Positions 25,114 through 33,405 of a stretch of 64,000 nt of DNA are shown one piece after another. Both the position numbers and the translations under genes were made by a program. Under the pieces are notes generated by a model. The model was not told where the DNA came from. It made no database searches and saw nothing but the letters and a program-made list of their open reading frames with translations. Every line of letters starts with the position of its first letter. Within the stretch, counting starts at the first letter, position 1. Source of the DNA: Albidovulum sediminis (GTDB taxonomy: Bacteria; Pseudomonadota; Alphaproteobacteria; Rhodobacterales; Rhodobacteraceae); assembly GCF_025380365.1 (NCBI RefSeq), contig NZ_JAOCQF010000001.1, positions 186,001-250,000 of the forward strand, read 5' to 3'.

Positions 25114-26184
25114 ATGAGCCTGACCCGTGAAGCCGTCCTTGAAGCCCTCAAGCGCGTGGCGCTGCCCGATGGCGGCGACCTTGTCGGGCGCGACCTTGTC
25201 CGCGCGCTCTCGGTCGAGGGGGGGGCGGTGCGATTCGTGCTCGAGGCGCCCGATCCGGACACCGCCCGCCGCATGGAACCGGTCAGGCAGGCGGCCGAGG
25301 CTGCGGTCCGGGCGCTGGCGGGTGTTGCCTCGGTCTCGGTCGTGCTGACCGCGCACGGGCCGGCCCCGAAGGCGCCCGCGCCCAGCCTGAAGATCGGCGG
25401 CCACCCGACGCCGCAGGCCGGTCCGCAGCCGGTGGCGGGCGTGCACCGGATCGTCGCCATCGCCTCGGGCAAGGGCGGGGTGGGCAAGTCCACGCTGTCG
25501 TCGAACCTCGCCGTGGCGCTGGCGCGGCAGGGGCGGCGGGTCGGGTTGCTCGACGCCGATATTTACGGGCCGTCGCAGCCGCGCATGATGGGCGTGTCGC
25601 AGCGCCCGGCCTCGCCCGACGGCAAGACCATCATCCCGCTCAAGGCCCACGGCGTCACCATGATGTCGATCGGCCTGATGCTGAAGGAGGATGAGGCCGT
25701 GGTCTGGCGCGGGCCGATGCTGATGGGGGCGCTGCAGCAGTTGCTGGGACAGGTCGCCTGGGGCGAGTTGGACGTGCTGATCGTCGACCTGCCGCCGGGA
25801 ACCGGCGACGTGCAACTGACGCTCTGCCAGAAGACGCACCTGACCGGCGCCATCGTCGTCTCCACCCCGCAGGACATCGCCCTTCTGGACGCGCGGCGCG
25901 CCATCGACATGTTCGGCAAGCTCAAGACCCCGATCCTGGGGCTGGTCGAGAACATGTCGACCTATGTCTGCCCCAACTGCGGGCACGAGGCGCATCTGTT
26001 CGGCCATGGCGGCGTTGCCGCCGAGGCGGCGAAGCTGGGGGTTCCCTTCCTCGGGGAGATCCCGCTGAACCTCGACATCCGCCTTGCGGGCGATGCCGGC
26101 ACGCCCATCGCCGCCACAGAGGGGCCCGTGGCCGAGGCCTACGCCCGCCTCGCGCACCGGCTGGTCGCTGGCGGAATGGCCTGA
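25114..26184 (+). CDS. apbC: Iron-sulfur cluster carrier, Mrp/ApbC family
   Basis: 356 aa P-loop ATPase that carries and delivers iron-sulfur clusters. The N-terminal MIP18-like domain (residues ~1-85) is followed by the deviant Walker A GKGGVGKS (~119), [30 protein letters not shown], and the cluster-binding CPNC pair (~286). The ATG at 25114 is chosen because AAGGAG lies 6 nt upstream; the longer frame from 25018 has no domain support. Confidence 0.94.
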   Translation: MSLTREAVLEALKRVALPDGGDLVGRDLVRALSVEGGAVRFVLEAPDPDTARRMEPVRQAAEAAVRALAGVASVSVVLTAHGPAPKAPAPSLKIGGHPTPQAGPQPVAGVHRIVAIASGKGGVGKSTLSSNLAVALARQGRRVGLLDADIYGPSQPRMMGVSQRPASPDGKTIIPLKAHGVTMMSIGLMLKEDEAVVWRGPMLMGALQQLLGQVAWGELDVLIVDLPPGTGDVQLTLCQKTHLTGAIVVSTPQDIALLDARRAIDMFGKLKTPILGLVENMSTYVCPNCGHEAHLFGHGGVAAEAAKLGVPFLGEIPLNLDIRLAGDAGTPIAATEGPVAEAYARLAHRLVAGGMA

Positions 26185-26186
26185 GC

Positions 26187-26241
26187 CGGGATTTCACGGG
26201 ACCGGCGCGCGCGCCACGGGACCGCACGGGAACGGGCGGGC
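26187..26241 (+). promoter_or_regulatory. CGGG boxes on a 10-bp grid after apbC
   Basis: CGGGA begins at 26187, 26197, 26217 and 26227, and CGGGC at 26237, all spaced in multiples of 10 bp. MraZ proteins are known to bind GGGN repeats at 10-bp period, and the dcw cluster lies downstream. The location, just past the apbC stop and about 330 bp from the better box cluster, makes function uncertain; GC-rich chance is possible. Confidence 0.35.
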
Positions 26242-26263
26242 GCCTACCGCCGAAATTGAGTGC

Positions 26264-26298
26264 GAATCACGCAGCGCGGGCGCGCTGAGGCGTGATTC
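26264..26298. other. Nested inverted repeat with a GANTC site in each arm
   Basis: GAATCACG (26264-26271) pairs with CGTGATTC (26291-26298), and CAGCGCG (26272-26278) with CGCGCTG (26281-26287), leaving a 2-nt loop and a 3-nt bulge. No T-tract follows. The arms carry GAATC and GATTC, which are CcrM methylation sites in alphaproteobacteria. It may terminate apbC or mark a regulatory region. Confidence 0.5.
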
Positions 26299-26351
26299 CG
26301 TGCGATCTTGATCGCGCCAAGGCACTAGATGGCTATGTTTGCCAAAGTTTG

Positions 26352-26386
26352 TGGGAATTTACGGGACATCCTGTCTCCGTTAAGAT
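26352..26386 (+). promoter_or_regulatory. Candidate upstream promoter with a GGGA box pair
   Basis: TTTACG (26358-26363), 17-bp spacer, TAAGAT (26381-26386). The -35 overlaps TGGGA (26352) and CGGGA (26362), which are 10 bp apart like MraZ boxes. It starts the AT-richer stretch (26330-26600) that contrasts sharply with the rest of the window. No gene is recognised in this stretch. Confidence 0.35.
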
Positions 26387-26519
26387 TTCAACATATTGTG
26401 AGCAATCTTCGTATGCTCGCTATTTGTAGCGGCATCTTGAGTAGATGTCATAAATTTCCGTATTTTCTTCGCCTTATCTGGAAGAGCTTTTGTATCGGGC
26501 GGCGTAGTTTTTCCTTGCT

Positions 26520-26549
26520 TCCCGTGAATTCCCATGCAATCCCTATACG
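26520..26549 (+). promoter_or_regulatory. Candidate MraZ box triplet at the dcw promoter
   Basis: TCCCG (26520), TCCCA (26530) and TCCCT (26540) are exactly 10 bp apart; on the minus strand they read AGGGA-N5-TGGGA-N5-CGGGA. The last touches the -10-like TATACG (26544-26549). This matches the known MraZ operator pattern of three TGGGN repeats with 5-bp spacers, in inverted orientation. Autoregulation of the dcw cluster by MraZ is inferred. Confidence 0.5.
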
Positions 26550-26555
26550 TACCGA

Positions 26556-26760
26556 TGAAGACGGGCTCTAAGGGCACAAAGACCCAAACGGCAGAAGTCA
26601 GGTTTCATACAGGCACCCGCTTTCATCGAACCAAGAGATCCGGCGCTCATGCGAGCAGACATCCCCCCAGGTGGCAGGGCGACCGGACAGACCCAGTAAT
26701 GGGAACGAGGGCGGCGGATCGGGCAGTGGCAGCAGCCCGATCCGCCGTTGTCGTTCCGGG
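26556..26760 (+). ncRNA. mraZ leader, UpsM-like sRNA candidate
   Basis: Predicted to start just after TATACG and to end at a long hairpin at 26702-26757: GGAACGA/TCGTTCC (7 bp), a 4x4 internal loop, then the perfect 12-bp stem GGCGGATCGGGC/GCCCGATCCGCC with a 10-nt loop. A second stem CGGGGCC/GGCCCCG follows (26757-26783). Predicted length is about 205 nt, close to UpsM, which I recall as a roughly 206-nt RNA from the R. sphaeroides mraZ 5' UTR. No U-rich tract, and identity by sequence is untested. Confidence 0.48.
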
Positions 26761-26815
26761 GCCGGCCCGTCGGCGCGGCCCCGGATGTGAGGGACAGGTA
26801 CGGGAGCGCGGGCCG

Positions 26816-27322
26816 GTGGCACGCAGGTTCAGAGGGTCGGATACGTTCAAGGTGGACGCGAAGGGTCGCGTTTCCATCCCCGCCCCCTTCCGCCGCGTGA
26901 TCGAGGCCTCGGACCCCGACTGGAAGGAAGGTCTGCGTCCCAACATCGTCATCGTCTACGGCCCCGAAAGCCAGGACTGGCTCGACGTCTATTCGATGGA
27001 AGCCGTGCACGAGATCGACGCGCAGATCGCGCTCATGCAGCGCGGCTCGCCAGAGCGGCTCTGGAACGAGGAACTCATGTACGGCCAGTCGTTCGAGGCG
27101 CAGGTCGACGACGACGGGCGCCTGACCATCCCGCAGAAATACCGCGACAAGATCGGCCTGAAGGGTGAGGCGTTCTTCATCTCGGCCGGCGACTACTTCC
27201 GCATCTGGAACCCGGAAGCCTACGAAGCCAGGGCCACGCGCCACAGCCGCCGCTTCACCGACCAGTACCCCGAGGACTTCGACCCCCGAAGCCTTCTGCC
27301 ACCCCTGCCGCCAAAGGGGTGA
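26816..27322 (+). CDS. mraZ: Transcriptional regulator MraZ
   Basis: 168 aa SpoVT/AbrB-like DNA-binding protein at the head of the dcw cluster. Two MraZ repeats: FRGSDTFKVDAKGRVSIPAPFR, then EAQVDDDGRLTIPQKYRDKIGLKGEAFFI. The start is GTG at 26816 (Val-Ala-Arg-Arg-Phe-Arg context), supported by GGGAG 9 nt upstream and family N termini; upstream in-frame ATGs lie in the structured leader. It represses its own cluster in other bacteria. Confidence 0.9.
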   Translation: MARRFRGSDTFKVDAKGRVSIPAPFRRVIEASDPDWKEGLRPNIVIVYGPESQDWLDVYSMEAVHEIDAQIALMQRGSPERLWNEELMYGQSFEAQVDDDGRLTIPQKYRDKIGLKGEAFFISAGDYFRIWNPEAYEARATRHSRRFTDQYPEDFDPRSLLPPLPPKG

Positions 27323-27325
27323 GAG

Positions 27326-28318
27326 ATGGCTGCTGCCGCAATCCCGACACCGCCGCAAGGTCCCCATATTCCCGTACTGCTGCGGCCGCTGTTACAGGCG
27401 GTCGCACCCGTCTTCGGGGTCTGGGTGGACGGCACCTTCGGCGCGGGCGGATATGCACGCGGACTGCTTGCCGCGGGCGCGGAACAGGTGATCGGGATCG
27501 ACCGGGATCCCATGGTCTTCGAAATGGCACGCGCCTGGGCGGCGCCTTATGGCGACCGGCTCCGGCTGGTCGAAGGCACGTTTTCCGACCTCGATGCGAT
27601 CGCGGGCGGGCCGGTCGACGGGGTCGTGCTCGACCTTGGCGTTTCCTCGATGCAGCTTGACCTTCCCGAACGGGGGTTTTCCTTCCAGAAGGACGGCCCG
27701 CTCGACATGCGCATGGCCGACAGCGGGCCGACGGCGGCGGACCTCGTGAACACCGCGTCCGAGGGCGAGATCGCCGACATCCTCTACCACTACGGCGAGG
27801 AACGCGCCTCGCGGCGCATCGCGCGGGCGATCGTGGCGGGGCGTCCCTTCGCGCGGACGCTGCAGCTTGCCGCGGTGATCGAGCGTTGCCTGCCGCGTCC
27901 GAAGCCGGGCCAGAGCCATCCCGCGACGCGCAGCTTCCAGGCGATCCGCATCGCGGTGAACGACGAATTCGGACAGCTTGTCCGGGGGTTGGAGGCGGCC
28001 GAACGGGCGCTGAAGCCCGGCGGCAAGCTGGCCGTGGTCAGCTTCCACTCGCTGGAGGACCGGATCGTGAAGCGGTTTTTCCAGCAGCGGTCGGGGACCG
28101 AGGGGCAGGGCAGCCGCCACGCCCCCGCGCGCGAAGGCCAGGCCCCCGGCTTCACGCTGCTGACGCGCCGCGCCATCGGCCCCGACGACGCGGAACTGGC
28201 CGCGAACCCGCGCGCGCGCTCCGCCCTCCTGCGGGTGGGTCGCCGCACCGATGCCCCCGCCCGCCCGGCCGACCGCGCCGCGCTCGGCCTTCCGAAACCC
28301 GCGCTGATGGGACTTTGA
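27326..28318 (+). CDS. rsmH: 16S rRNA (cytosine1402-N4)-methyltransferase
   Basis: 330 aa MraW/RsmH. Motifs: [16 protein letters not shown]-binding [15 protein letters not shown] and [20 protein letters not shown], and [14 protein letters not shown] near the C terminus. It lies 3 nt after mraZ in the dcw cluster. Length is typical. Confidence 0.96.
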   Translation: MAAAAIPTPPQGPHIPVLLRPLLQAVAPVFGVWVDGTFGAGGYARGLLAAGAEQVIGIDRDPMVFEMARAWAAPYGDRLRLVEGTFSDLDAIAGGPVDGVVLDLGVSSMQLDLPERGFSFQKDGPLDMRMADSGPTAADLVNTASEGEIADILYHYGEERASRRIARAIVAGRPFARTLQLAAVIERCLPRPKPGQSHPATRSFQAIRIAVNDEFGQLVRGLEAAERALKPGGKLAVVSFHSLEDRIVKRFFQQRSGTEGQGSRHAPAREGQAPGFTLLTRRAIGPDDAELAANPRARSALLRVGRRTDAPARPADRAALGLPKPALMGL

Positions 28319-28320
28319 CG

Positions 28321-28668
28321 ATGCGCAACCTGCTTTATGTCCTGACCGCCTTCGCCGTGATGGGTCTGGCCTTCTGGGCCTACCGCGAGAATTACCGCAC
28401 CCAGGCCGAGGTTGCCGAGGCGCGCAGGCTTCAGGCGGAAATCGCCGACCTGCGCGAACGCCTGGGGGTGCTGAAGGCGGAGTGGGCCTATCTGAACCGT
28501 CCCGACCGCCTCAGGGCGCTGGCGGAGATCAACTTTGCCCGTCTCGGCCTTCTGCCGATGCAGCCGCAACAGTTCGGCGACGTGCGCCAGGTATCCTATC
28601 CCGACCTCGACCTGCTGCCCGTCGCCGATGCGGTGGACACGGCCGCGATCCTGGAGGCGGGCCAATGA
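28321..28668 (+). CDS. ftsL: Cell division protein FtsL
   Basis: 115 aa bitopic protein of the divisome. A short cytoplasmic start, TM segment (LLYVLTAFAVMGLAFWAY, residues 4-21), then a periplasmic coiled coil rich in Ala/Glu/Leu (EVAEARRLQAEIADLRERLG) ending near WAYLNRPDRLRALAEINF. It starts 2 nt after the rsmH stop and overlaps ftsI by 4 nt. It is expected to bind FtsB and FtsQ, not in this window. Confidence 0.9.
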   Translation: MRNLLYVLTAFAVMGLAFWAYRENYRTQAEVAEARRLQAEIADLRERLGVLKAEWAYLNRPDRLRALAEINFARLGLLPMQPQQFGDVRQVSYPDLDLLPVADAVDTAAILEAGQ

Positions 28669-30449
28669 TCCGCACGCCGCTGCGCCCGCTGGCCCGCATC
28701 CTGTCGGCCCGCGACCGGGGCGAGAACCCCGATGCGATCGAACGCGCCAACATCCGCGACCGGCACGAGGCGATGCGCGACCGCGCCCGCGCCCGCGCCG
28801 AGGGGCGGCTGCTCCTCCTCGGGGTGGCCTTCTTCGCCGCCTTCTCCGTCGTCGGGATCCGCATGGGCGTCCTGGCGACGACTGAACCCGAAGAGCCGCA
28901 GGCCGTGGCCTCCGGCGCCTCGATCCTCGCGCAGCGGGCCGATATCGTCGACCGGCGCGGGCGGGTTCTGGCGACGAACCTTGTGACCCACGCGCTTTAC
29001 GCGCAGCCGCAGATGATGGTGGACCCCGCGCGCGCGGCCAAGGGGCTGGCGATGATCTTCCCCGACCTGAAGGAGGAAGACCTGCTGAAGGACTTCACCG
29101 GGTCGCGCAAGTTCCTGTGGATCAAGAAGAAGATCTCGCCCGAGCAGATGCAGCTGGTGCACGAGATCGGCGATCCCGGCCTGCTGTTCGGCCCGCGAGA
29201 GATGCGGCTTTACCCCAACGGGGCCTTGGCCTCGCATGTGCTGGGCGGTGCGAGCTTCGGGCGCGAGGGTGTCGCCTCGGCCGAGGTGATCGGCACGGCG
29301 GGGGTGGAACGCACCTTTGACGCCTGGCTGCGCGATCCGGCCAACGGTGGCGCGCCGCTGGAACTGTCGCTTGACCTCACCGTGCAGTCCACGGTCGAGG
29401 AAGTGCTGGACGGCGGCATGAAGTTGATGAACGCCAAGGGGGCGGCCGCGATCCTGATGAGGGTCGATACCGGGGAGATCGTCTCCATGGCCTCGCTGCC
29501 CGACTTCGATCCGAACGACCGGCCGGCCCCGCTGACCAAGGGCGAGGCCGGCGATACGCCGCTTTTCAACCGCGCGGTGCAGGGGGTCTACGAACTCGGC
29601 TCGACATTCAAAATCTTCGCCATTGGCCAGGCGCTCGACCTCGGGCTTGTCAACCCGGACACGATGGTGGACACCAAGGGGCCGATGATCTGGGGCCGCT
29701 TCAAGATCCGCGATTTCCACAACTACGGGCCCGCGCTGTCGGTGCGCGACGTCATCATCAAGTCCTCGAACATCGGCACCGCGCATATCGCCCAGCAGAT
29801 CGGCGCGGAGCGTCAGCAGGAATTCCTCAAGTCGCTCGGCTTCTTCGAGCCGACGGCGGTGGAACTGGCCGAGGCCGCCTCGGCCCGGCCGATCGTGCCG
29901 AAGAAATGGCCGGAGATCACGACGATGACGGTGTCCTACGGGCACGGGCTTTCGGCCAGCCCGCTGCACCTTGCCGCCGCCTATGCCAGCATGGTCAACG
30001 GCGGCCGGCGCGTTACGCCGACGATCTTGCGCGCAAAGTCGCAGCCGCAGGGCGCACAGGTGCTGTCGCCGGAGGTTTCGGCCGAGATCCGCGGCATGCT
30101 GCGCGCGGTCGTCCAGCGCGGCACCGCCACCTTTGCCGAGGTTCCCGGCTACGACGTCGGCGGCAAGACCGGCACCGCGGACAAGCCGATGCCGAGGGGC
30201 GGCGGCTACTACAAGGACAAGGTGATCGCCACCTTCGCCTCGGTCTTCCCGGCGCACGACCCGCAATATGTCCTTGTCGTCTCGCTCGACGAACCGGTGG
30301 AGACCTCGGGGACCGAGCCGCGTCGCACCGCGGGCTGGACCGCGGTTCCGGTCGCGGCCGAGATCATCCGCCGCGTCGCCCCGCTCATGGGCCTCAGACC
30401 CGAGGTTGAACCCACCGCCGCGGACGGAGTAACACTCGTCAGCAACTGA
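28665..30449 (+). CDS. ftsI: Peptidoglycan transpeptidase FtsI (PBP3)
   Basis: 594 aa class B penicillin-binding protein for septal cross-linking. Cytoplasmic tail, TM segment (LLLLGVAFFAAFSVVGI, ~49-66), pedestal domain, then transpeptidase motifs STFK (~312), SSN (~366) and KTGTA (~501). The start overlaps ftsL (ATGA). Length is typical. Confidence 0.96.
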   Translation: MIRTPLRPLARILSARDRGENPDAIERANIRDRHEAMRDRARARAEGRLLLLGVAFFAAFSVVGIRMGVLATTEPEEPQAVASGASILAQRADIVDRRGRVLATNLVTHALYAQPQMMVDPARAAKGLAMIFPDLKEEDLLKDFTGSRKFLWIKKKISPEQMQLVHEIGDPGLLFGPREMRLYPNGALASHVLGGASFGREGVASAEVIGTAGVERTFDAWLRDPANGGAPLELSLDLTVQSTVEEVLDGGMKLMNAKGAAAILMRVDTGEIVSMASLPDFDPNDRPAPLTKGEAGDTPLFNRAVQGVYELGSTFKIFAIGQALDLGLVNPDTMVDTKGPMIWGRFKIRDFHNYGPALSVRDVIIKSSNIGTAHIAQQIGAERQQEFLKSLGFFEPTAVELAEAASARPIVPKKWPEITTMTVSYGHGLSASPLHLAAAYASMVNGGRRVTPTILRAKSQPQGAQVLSPEVSAEIRGMLRAVVQRGTATFAEVPGYDVGGKTGTADKPMPRGGGYYKDKVIATFASVFPAHDPQYVLVVSLDEPVETSGTEPRRTAGWTAVPVAAEIIRRVAPLMGLRPEVEPTAADGVTLVSN

Positions 30450-30475
30450 ACCGGGCGTGGGGGCCTGAGACGACG

Positions 30476-31957
30476 ATGACGAGTGCTACGAAATCGCTGG
30501 CCGACCTCGGGCTGACGGCGCAGGGCGGGCGGGAGGTCCGAGTGACCGGCCTTGCCGTCGACAGCCGGCAGGTGAAGCCCGGAAACCTGTTCGCGGCCCT
30601 GCCCGGTAGCCGGGTTCACGGCGGGGAGTTCATCCAGTATGCGCTGCGCATGGGCGCGGGCGCGGTCCTGACCGACCGCGAGGGGGCCGAGATCGCGGCG
30701 GCAGAGCTTGCGGGCTCGGACGCGGCGGTCGTGGTGACGGAGGACCCACGCCAGACGCTCGCCTTCGCGGCGGCGCTGTGGTTCGGGCGCCAGCCGGAAA
30801 CCGTGGTCGCCGTCACCGGCACCTCGGGCAAGACATCGGTCGCGACCTTCACGCGCCAGATTTGGCAGGCGCTGGGGCGTCCGGCGGCGAACCTCGGCAC
30901 CATGGGGGTGCTGGGCGATTTCACCGCGCCGCTCGCCCACACGACGCCCGAGCCGATCACGCTGCACCGCGTCCTCGCACAAATGGCGGATGCCGGGATC
31001 ACCCACGCGGCGATGGAGGCCTCGTCCCACGGGCTCGACCAGGGTCGGCTCGACGGGGTGCGGCTGAAGGCCGGGGCCTTCACCAACTTCAGCCAGGATC
31101 ACCTCGACTACCACGCCGACTTCGAGGAATACTTTGCCGCCAAGGCCGGGCTGTTTGCCCGCGTCCTGCCCGAAGAGGCGACCGCCGTGATCAACATCGA
31201 CGAGGCGCGGGGCCGCGAGATGGCCAAGATCGCGGGCGGGCGGGGGCTGGACCTGATCACGGTCGGGCGCTCTCCGGTGGCCGATCTCTGCATTGCCTCG
31301 CAACGCTTCGACGCCACCGGGCAGGACCTGCGATTCACCTGGAAGGGCGCGCCGCATCTGGTGCGGCTGGCGCTGATGGGCGGGTTCCAGGCCGAAAACG
31401 TGCTGGCGGCGGCGGGCCTTGCCATCGCCGGCGGCGAGGCGCCGGAGGCGGTCTTTGCCACGCTGTCCGGGCTGACCACGGTGCGCGGCCGGATGGAGCT
31501 TGCGGCCAAGCGCGACAACGGCGCCACCGTCTTCGTTGACTATTCGCACAAGCCTGGCGCGCTCGCCTCGGCGCTGCAATCGCTGCGCCCCCACGTGATG
31601 GGCCGCATCGTCTGCGTCTTCGGCGCGGGCGGCGACCGAGACCGGCTGAAGCGCCCGCTGATGGGGCAGGCGGCGGCCGAGTTCGCCGACGTGGTGATCG
31701 TGACCGACGACAATCCGCGCACTGAAGACCCGGCGGCGATCCGGGCCGAGGTGATGGCCGGCTGCCCCGAGGCGACCGAGGTCGCCGACCGGGCAGAGGC
31801 GATCCTGCGGGGGGTGGATGCGCTGTTGCCGGGCGACGCGCTCCTGATCGCGGGCAAGGGGCACGAGACCGGGCAGATCGTCGGCACCGACGTCTATCCC
31901 TTCGACGATGCCGAACAGGCCAGCGTCGCCGTGGCCGCGCTGGACGGAAGGATCTGA
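30476..31957 (+). CDS. murE: UDP-MurNAc-tripeptide synthetase
   Basis: 493 aa Mur ligase that adds meso-diaminopimelate to UDP-MurNAc-L-Ala-D-Glu. ATP-binding TGTSGKTS (~114), central MEASSHGLDQGRLDG, and C-terminal domain with DNPRTEDP, the Asn-Pro-Arg motif typical of the diaminopimelate-specific enzymes, and AGKGHE. It overlaps murF by 1 nt (TGATG). Confidence 0.96.
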   Translation: MTSATKSLADLGLTAQGGREVRVTGLAVDSRQVKPGNLFAALPGSRVHGGEFIQYALRMGAGAVLTDREGAEIAAAELAGSDAAVVVTEDPRQTLAFAAALWFGRQPETVVAVTGTSGKTSVATFTRQIWQALGRPAANLGTMGVLGDFTAPLAHTTPEPITLHRVLAQMADAGITHAAMEASSHGLDQGRLDGVRLKAGAFTNFSQDHLDYHADFEEYFAAKAGLFARVLPEEATAVINIDEARGREMAKIAGGRGLDLITVGRSPVADLCIASQRFDATGQDLRFTWKGAPHLVRLALMGGFQAENVLAAAGLAIAGGEAPEAVFATLSGLTTVRGRMELAAKRDNGATVFVDYSHKPGALASALQSLRPHVMGRIVCVFGAGGDRDRLKRPLMGQAAAEFADVVIVTDDNPRTEDPAAIRAEVMAGCPEATEVADRAEAILRGVDALLPGDALLIAGKGHETGQIVGTDVYPFDDAEQASVAVAALDGRI

Positions 31958-33405
31958 TGGACCCGCTCTGGACCTCCGCCGATGCCGAAGCCGCGACCGG
32001 GGGCCGCGCGACGCGCCCCTTTGCCGCCACCGGCGTGTCGATCGACACCCGGACCCTGCAACCCGGCGACCTTTTCGTGGCGCTGAAGGACGTGCGCGAC
32101 GGGCACGACTTCGTCGCCGAGGCGCTGCGCCGGGGTGCGGCGGCGGCGCTCGTCTCGCGCCTGCCCGAGGGGTGCGGCGATGATGCTCCCCTCCTGATCG
32201 TGCCGGACGTTCTGGCCGCGCTCGCCGCATTGGGCCAGGCCGGCCGGGCGCGGTCGCCGGCGCGGGTGGTGGCGGTGACGGGATCGGTCGGCAAGACCTC
32301 GACCAAGGAAATGCTGCGCGTCGTGCTGGCCGGGCAGGGCCGCGTCCATGCCGCCGAGGCCAGCTACAACAACCACTGGGGCGTGCCGCTGACGCTGGCG
32401 CGGCTGCCGCGCGACGCCGATTTCGCGGTGATCGAGATCGGCATGAACCACCCCGGAGAGATTGCGCCGCTGGCGCGGCTGGCGCGGCCCGATGTGGCGA
32501 TGATCACAACCGTCGCGCCGGTGCACCTGGAGGCCTTCGCCGACGGGGTGGACGGGATCGCGCGGGAAAAGGCCGCGATCTTCGAGGGGCTGGAGCCGGG
32601 CGGCGCGGCGATCGTGCCGTCGGGCCTGCCCGTCACGCCGATCCTGCTGGACGCTGCCCGCGGGGCCGCGCGCGTGATCCGCTTCGGCGCCGAGGCGGGG
32701 GACGACTGGCGGCTTCTTTCGGTGATCCTGTCGCAGGACGCGACCGTGGTGAAGGCCGAACATGCCGGTCAGCCGATCCTCTTCAAGCTGAAGACCGCCG
32801 GGCGCCACTTCGCCGCGAACGGCCTGGGCGTCCTGGCCGCGGCGGGCGCGCTGGGTGCCGACCCTGCGGTGGCGGCCTGCGATCTCGGCCTCTGGTCGCC
32901 CCCCGCCGGGCGCGGCACGCGCGAACGCATCTTTCTCGACATCGTCGACGAGGCACAGTCCTTCGACATGATCGACGATGCCTTCAACGCCAATCCCGCC
33001 TCGATGGGGGCGGCCTTCGACGTCCTGGCGGCGGCGGAGACGCGCGACGGCGTCGGCCGCCGGCACGAGGGGCGGCGGGTGGCGATTCTTGGCGACATGC
33101 TGGAACTTGGCCCGACCGAGGCGGCGCTGCACGCCGGCTTGGCCCGTCACCCGGCGATGGCGCGCATCCATCTGGTGCACTGCGTCGGTCCCCTGATGCG
33201 CCACCTCTGGCAGGCGCTCCCCGAGGCCCGGCGCGGCGAGTGGCACCCGACGGCGGCCGACCTCGCGCAGCGGGTGCATCTGCTGGCGGACGCGGGCGAT
33301 GTGGTCCTGGTCAAGGGCTCGAAGGGTTCGAAGGTCAGCATCGTTGTTGACGGCCTGCGCAAACTCGGGCAACCGGGCGCGGGCGAAACGCGGGGAACGG
33401 AATAG
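31957..33405 (+). CDS. murF: UDP-MurNAc-tripeptide:D-Ala-D-Ala ligase
   Basis: 482 aa last cytoplasmic Mur ligase. TGSVGKTSTKEMLR ATP loop (~107), EASYNNHWGVPLTL, VIEIGMNHPGEI, DDAFNANPASM and VLVKGSKGSK near the end. It begins within the murE stop codon and ends directly before the mraY ATG. Confidence 0.96.
   Translation: MDPLWTSADAEAATGGRATRPFAATGVSIDTRTLQPGDLFVALKDVRDGHDFVAEALRRGAAAALVSRLPEGCGDDAPLLIVPDVLAALAALGQAGRARSPARVVAVTGSVGKTSTKEMLRVVLAGQGRVHAAEASYNNHWGVPLTLARLPRDADFAVIEIGMNHPGEIAPLARLARPDVAMITTVAPVHLEAFADGVDGIAREKAAIFEGLEPGGAAIVPSGLPVTPILLDAARGAARVIRFGAEAGDDWRLLSVILSQDATVVKAEHAGQPILFKLKTAGRHFAANGLGVLAAAGALGADPAVAACDLGLWSPPAGRGTRERIFLDIVDEAQSFDMIDDAFNANPASMGAAFDVLAAAETRDGVGRRHEGRRVAILGDMLELGPTEAALHAGLARHPAMARIHLVHCVGPLMRHLWQALPEARRGEWHPTAADLAQRVHLLADAGDVVLVKGSKGSKVSIVVDGLRKLGQPGAGETRGTE

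Noticed and set aside
26329-26577. Two overlapping small ORFs (80 aa plus strand, 65 aa minus strand) in the AT-rich region before mraZ
   Set aside because: They overlap the candidate promoter and box clusters, have no ribosome site of note and no recognisable domain; a noncoding leader explains the region better.
26640-26815. RNase P RNA (rnpB) in the structured region before mraZ
   Set aside because: The conserved RNase P core around AGAGGAAAGTCCGGGC is absent.
26534-26815. In-frame N-terminal extension of MraZ from upstream ATGs
   Set aside because: The extension reads through the structured leader and lacks MraZ similarity; the GTG at 26816 matches family N termini.
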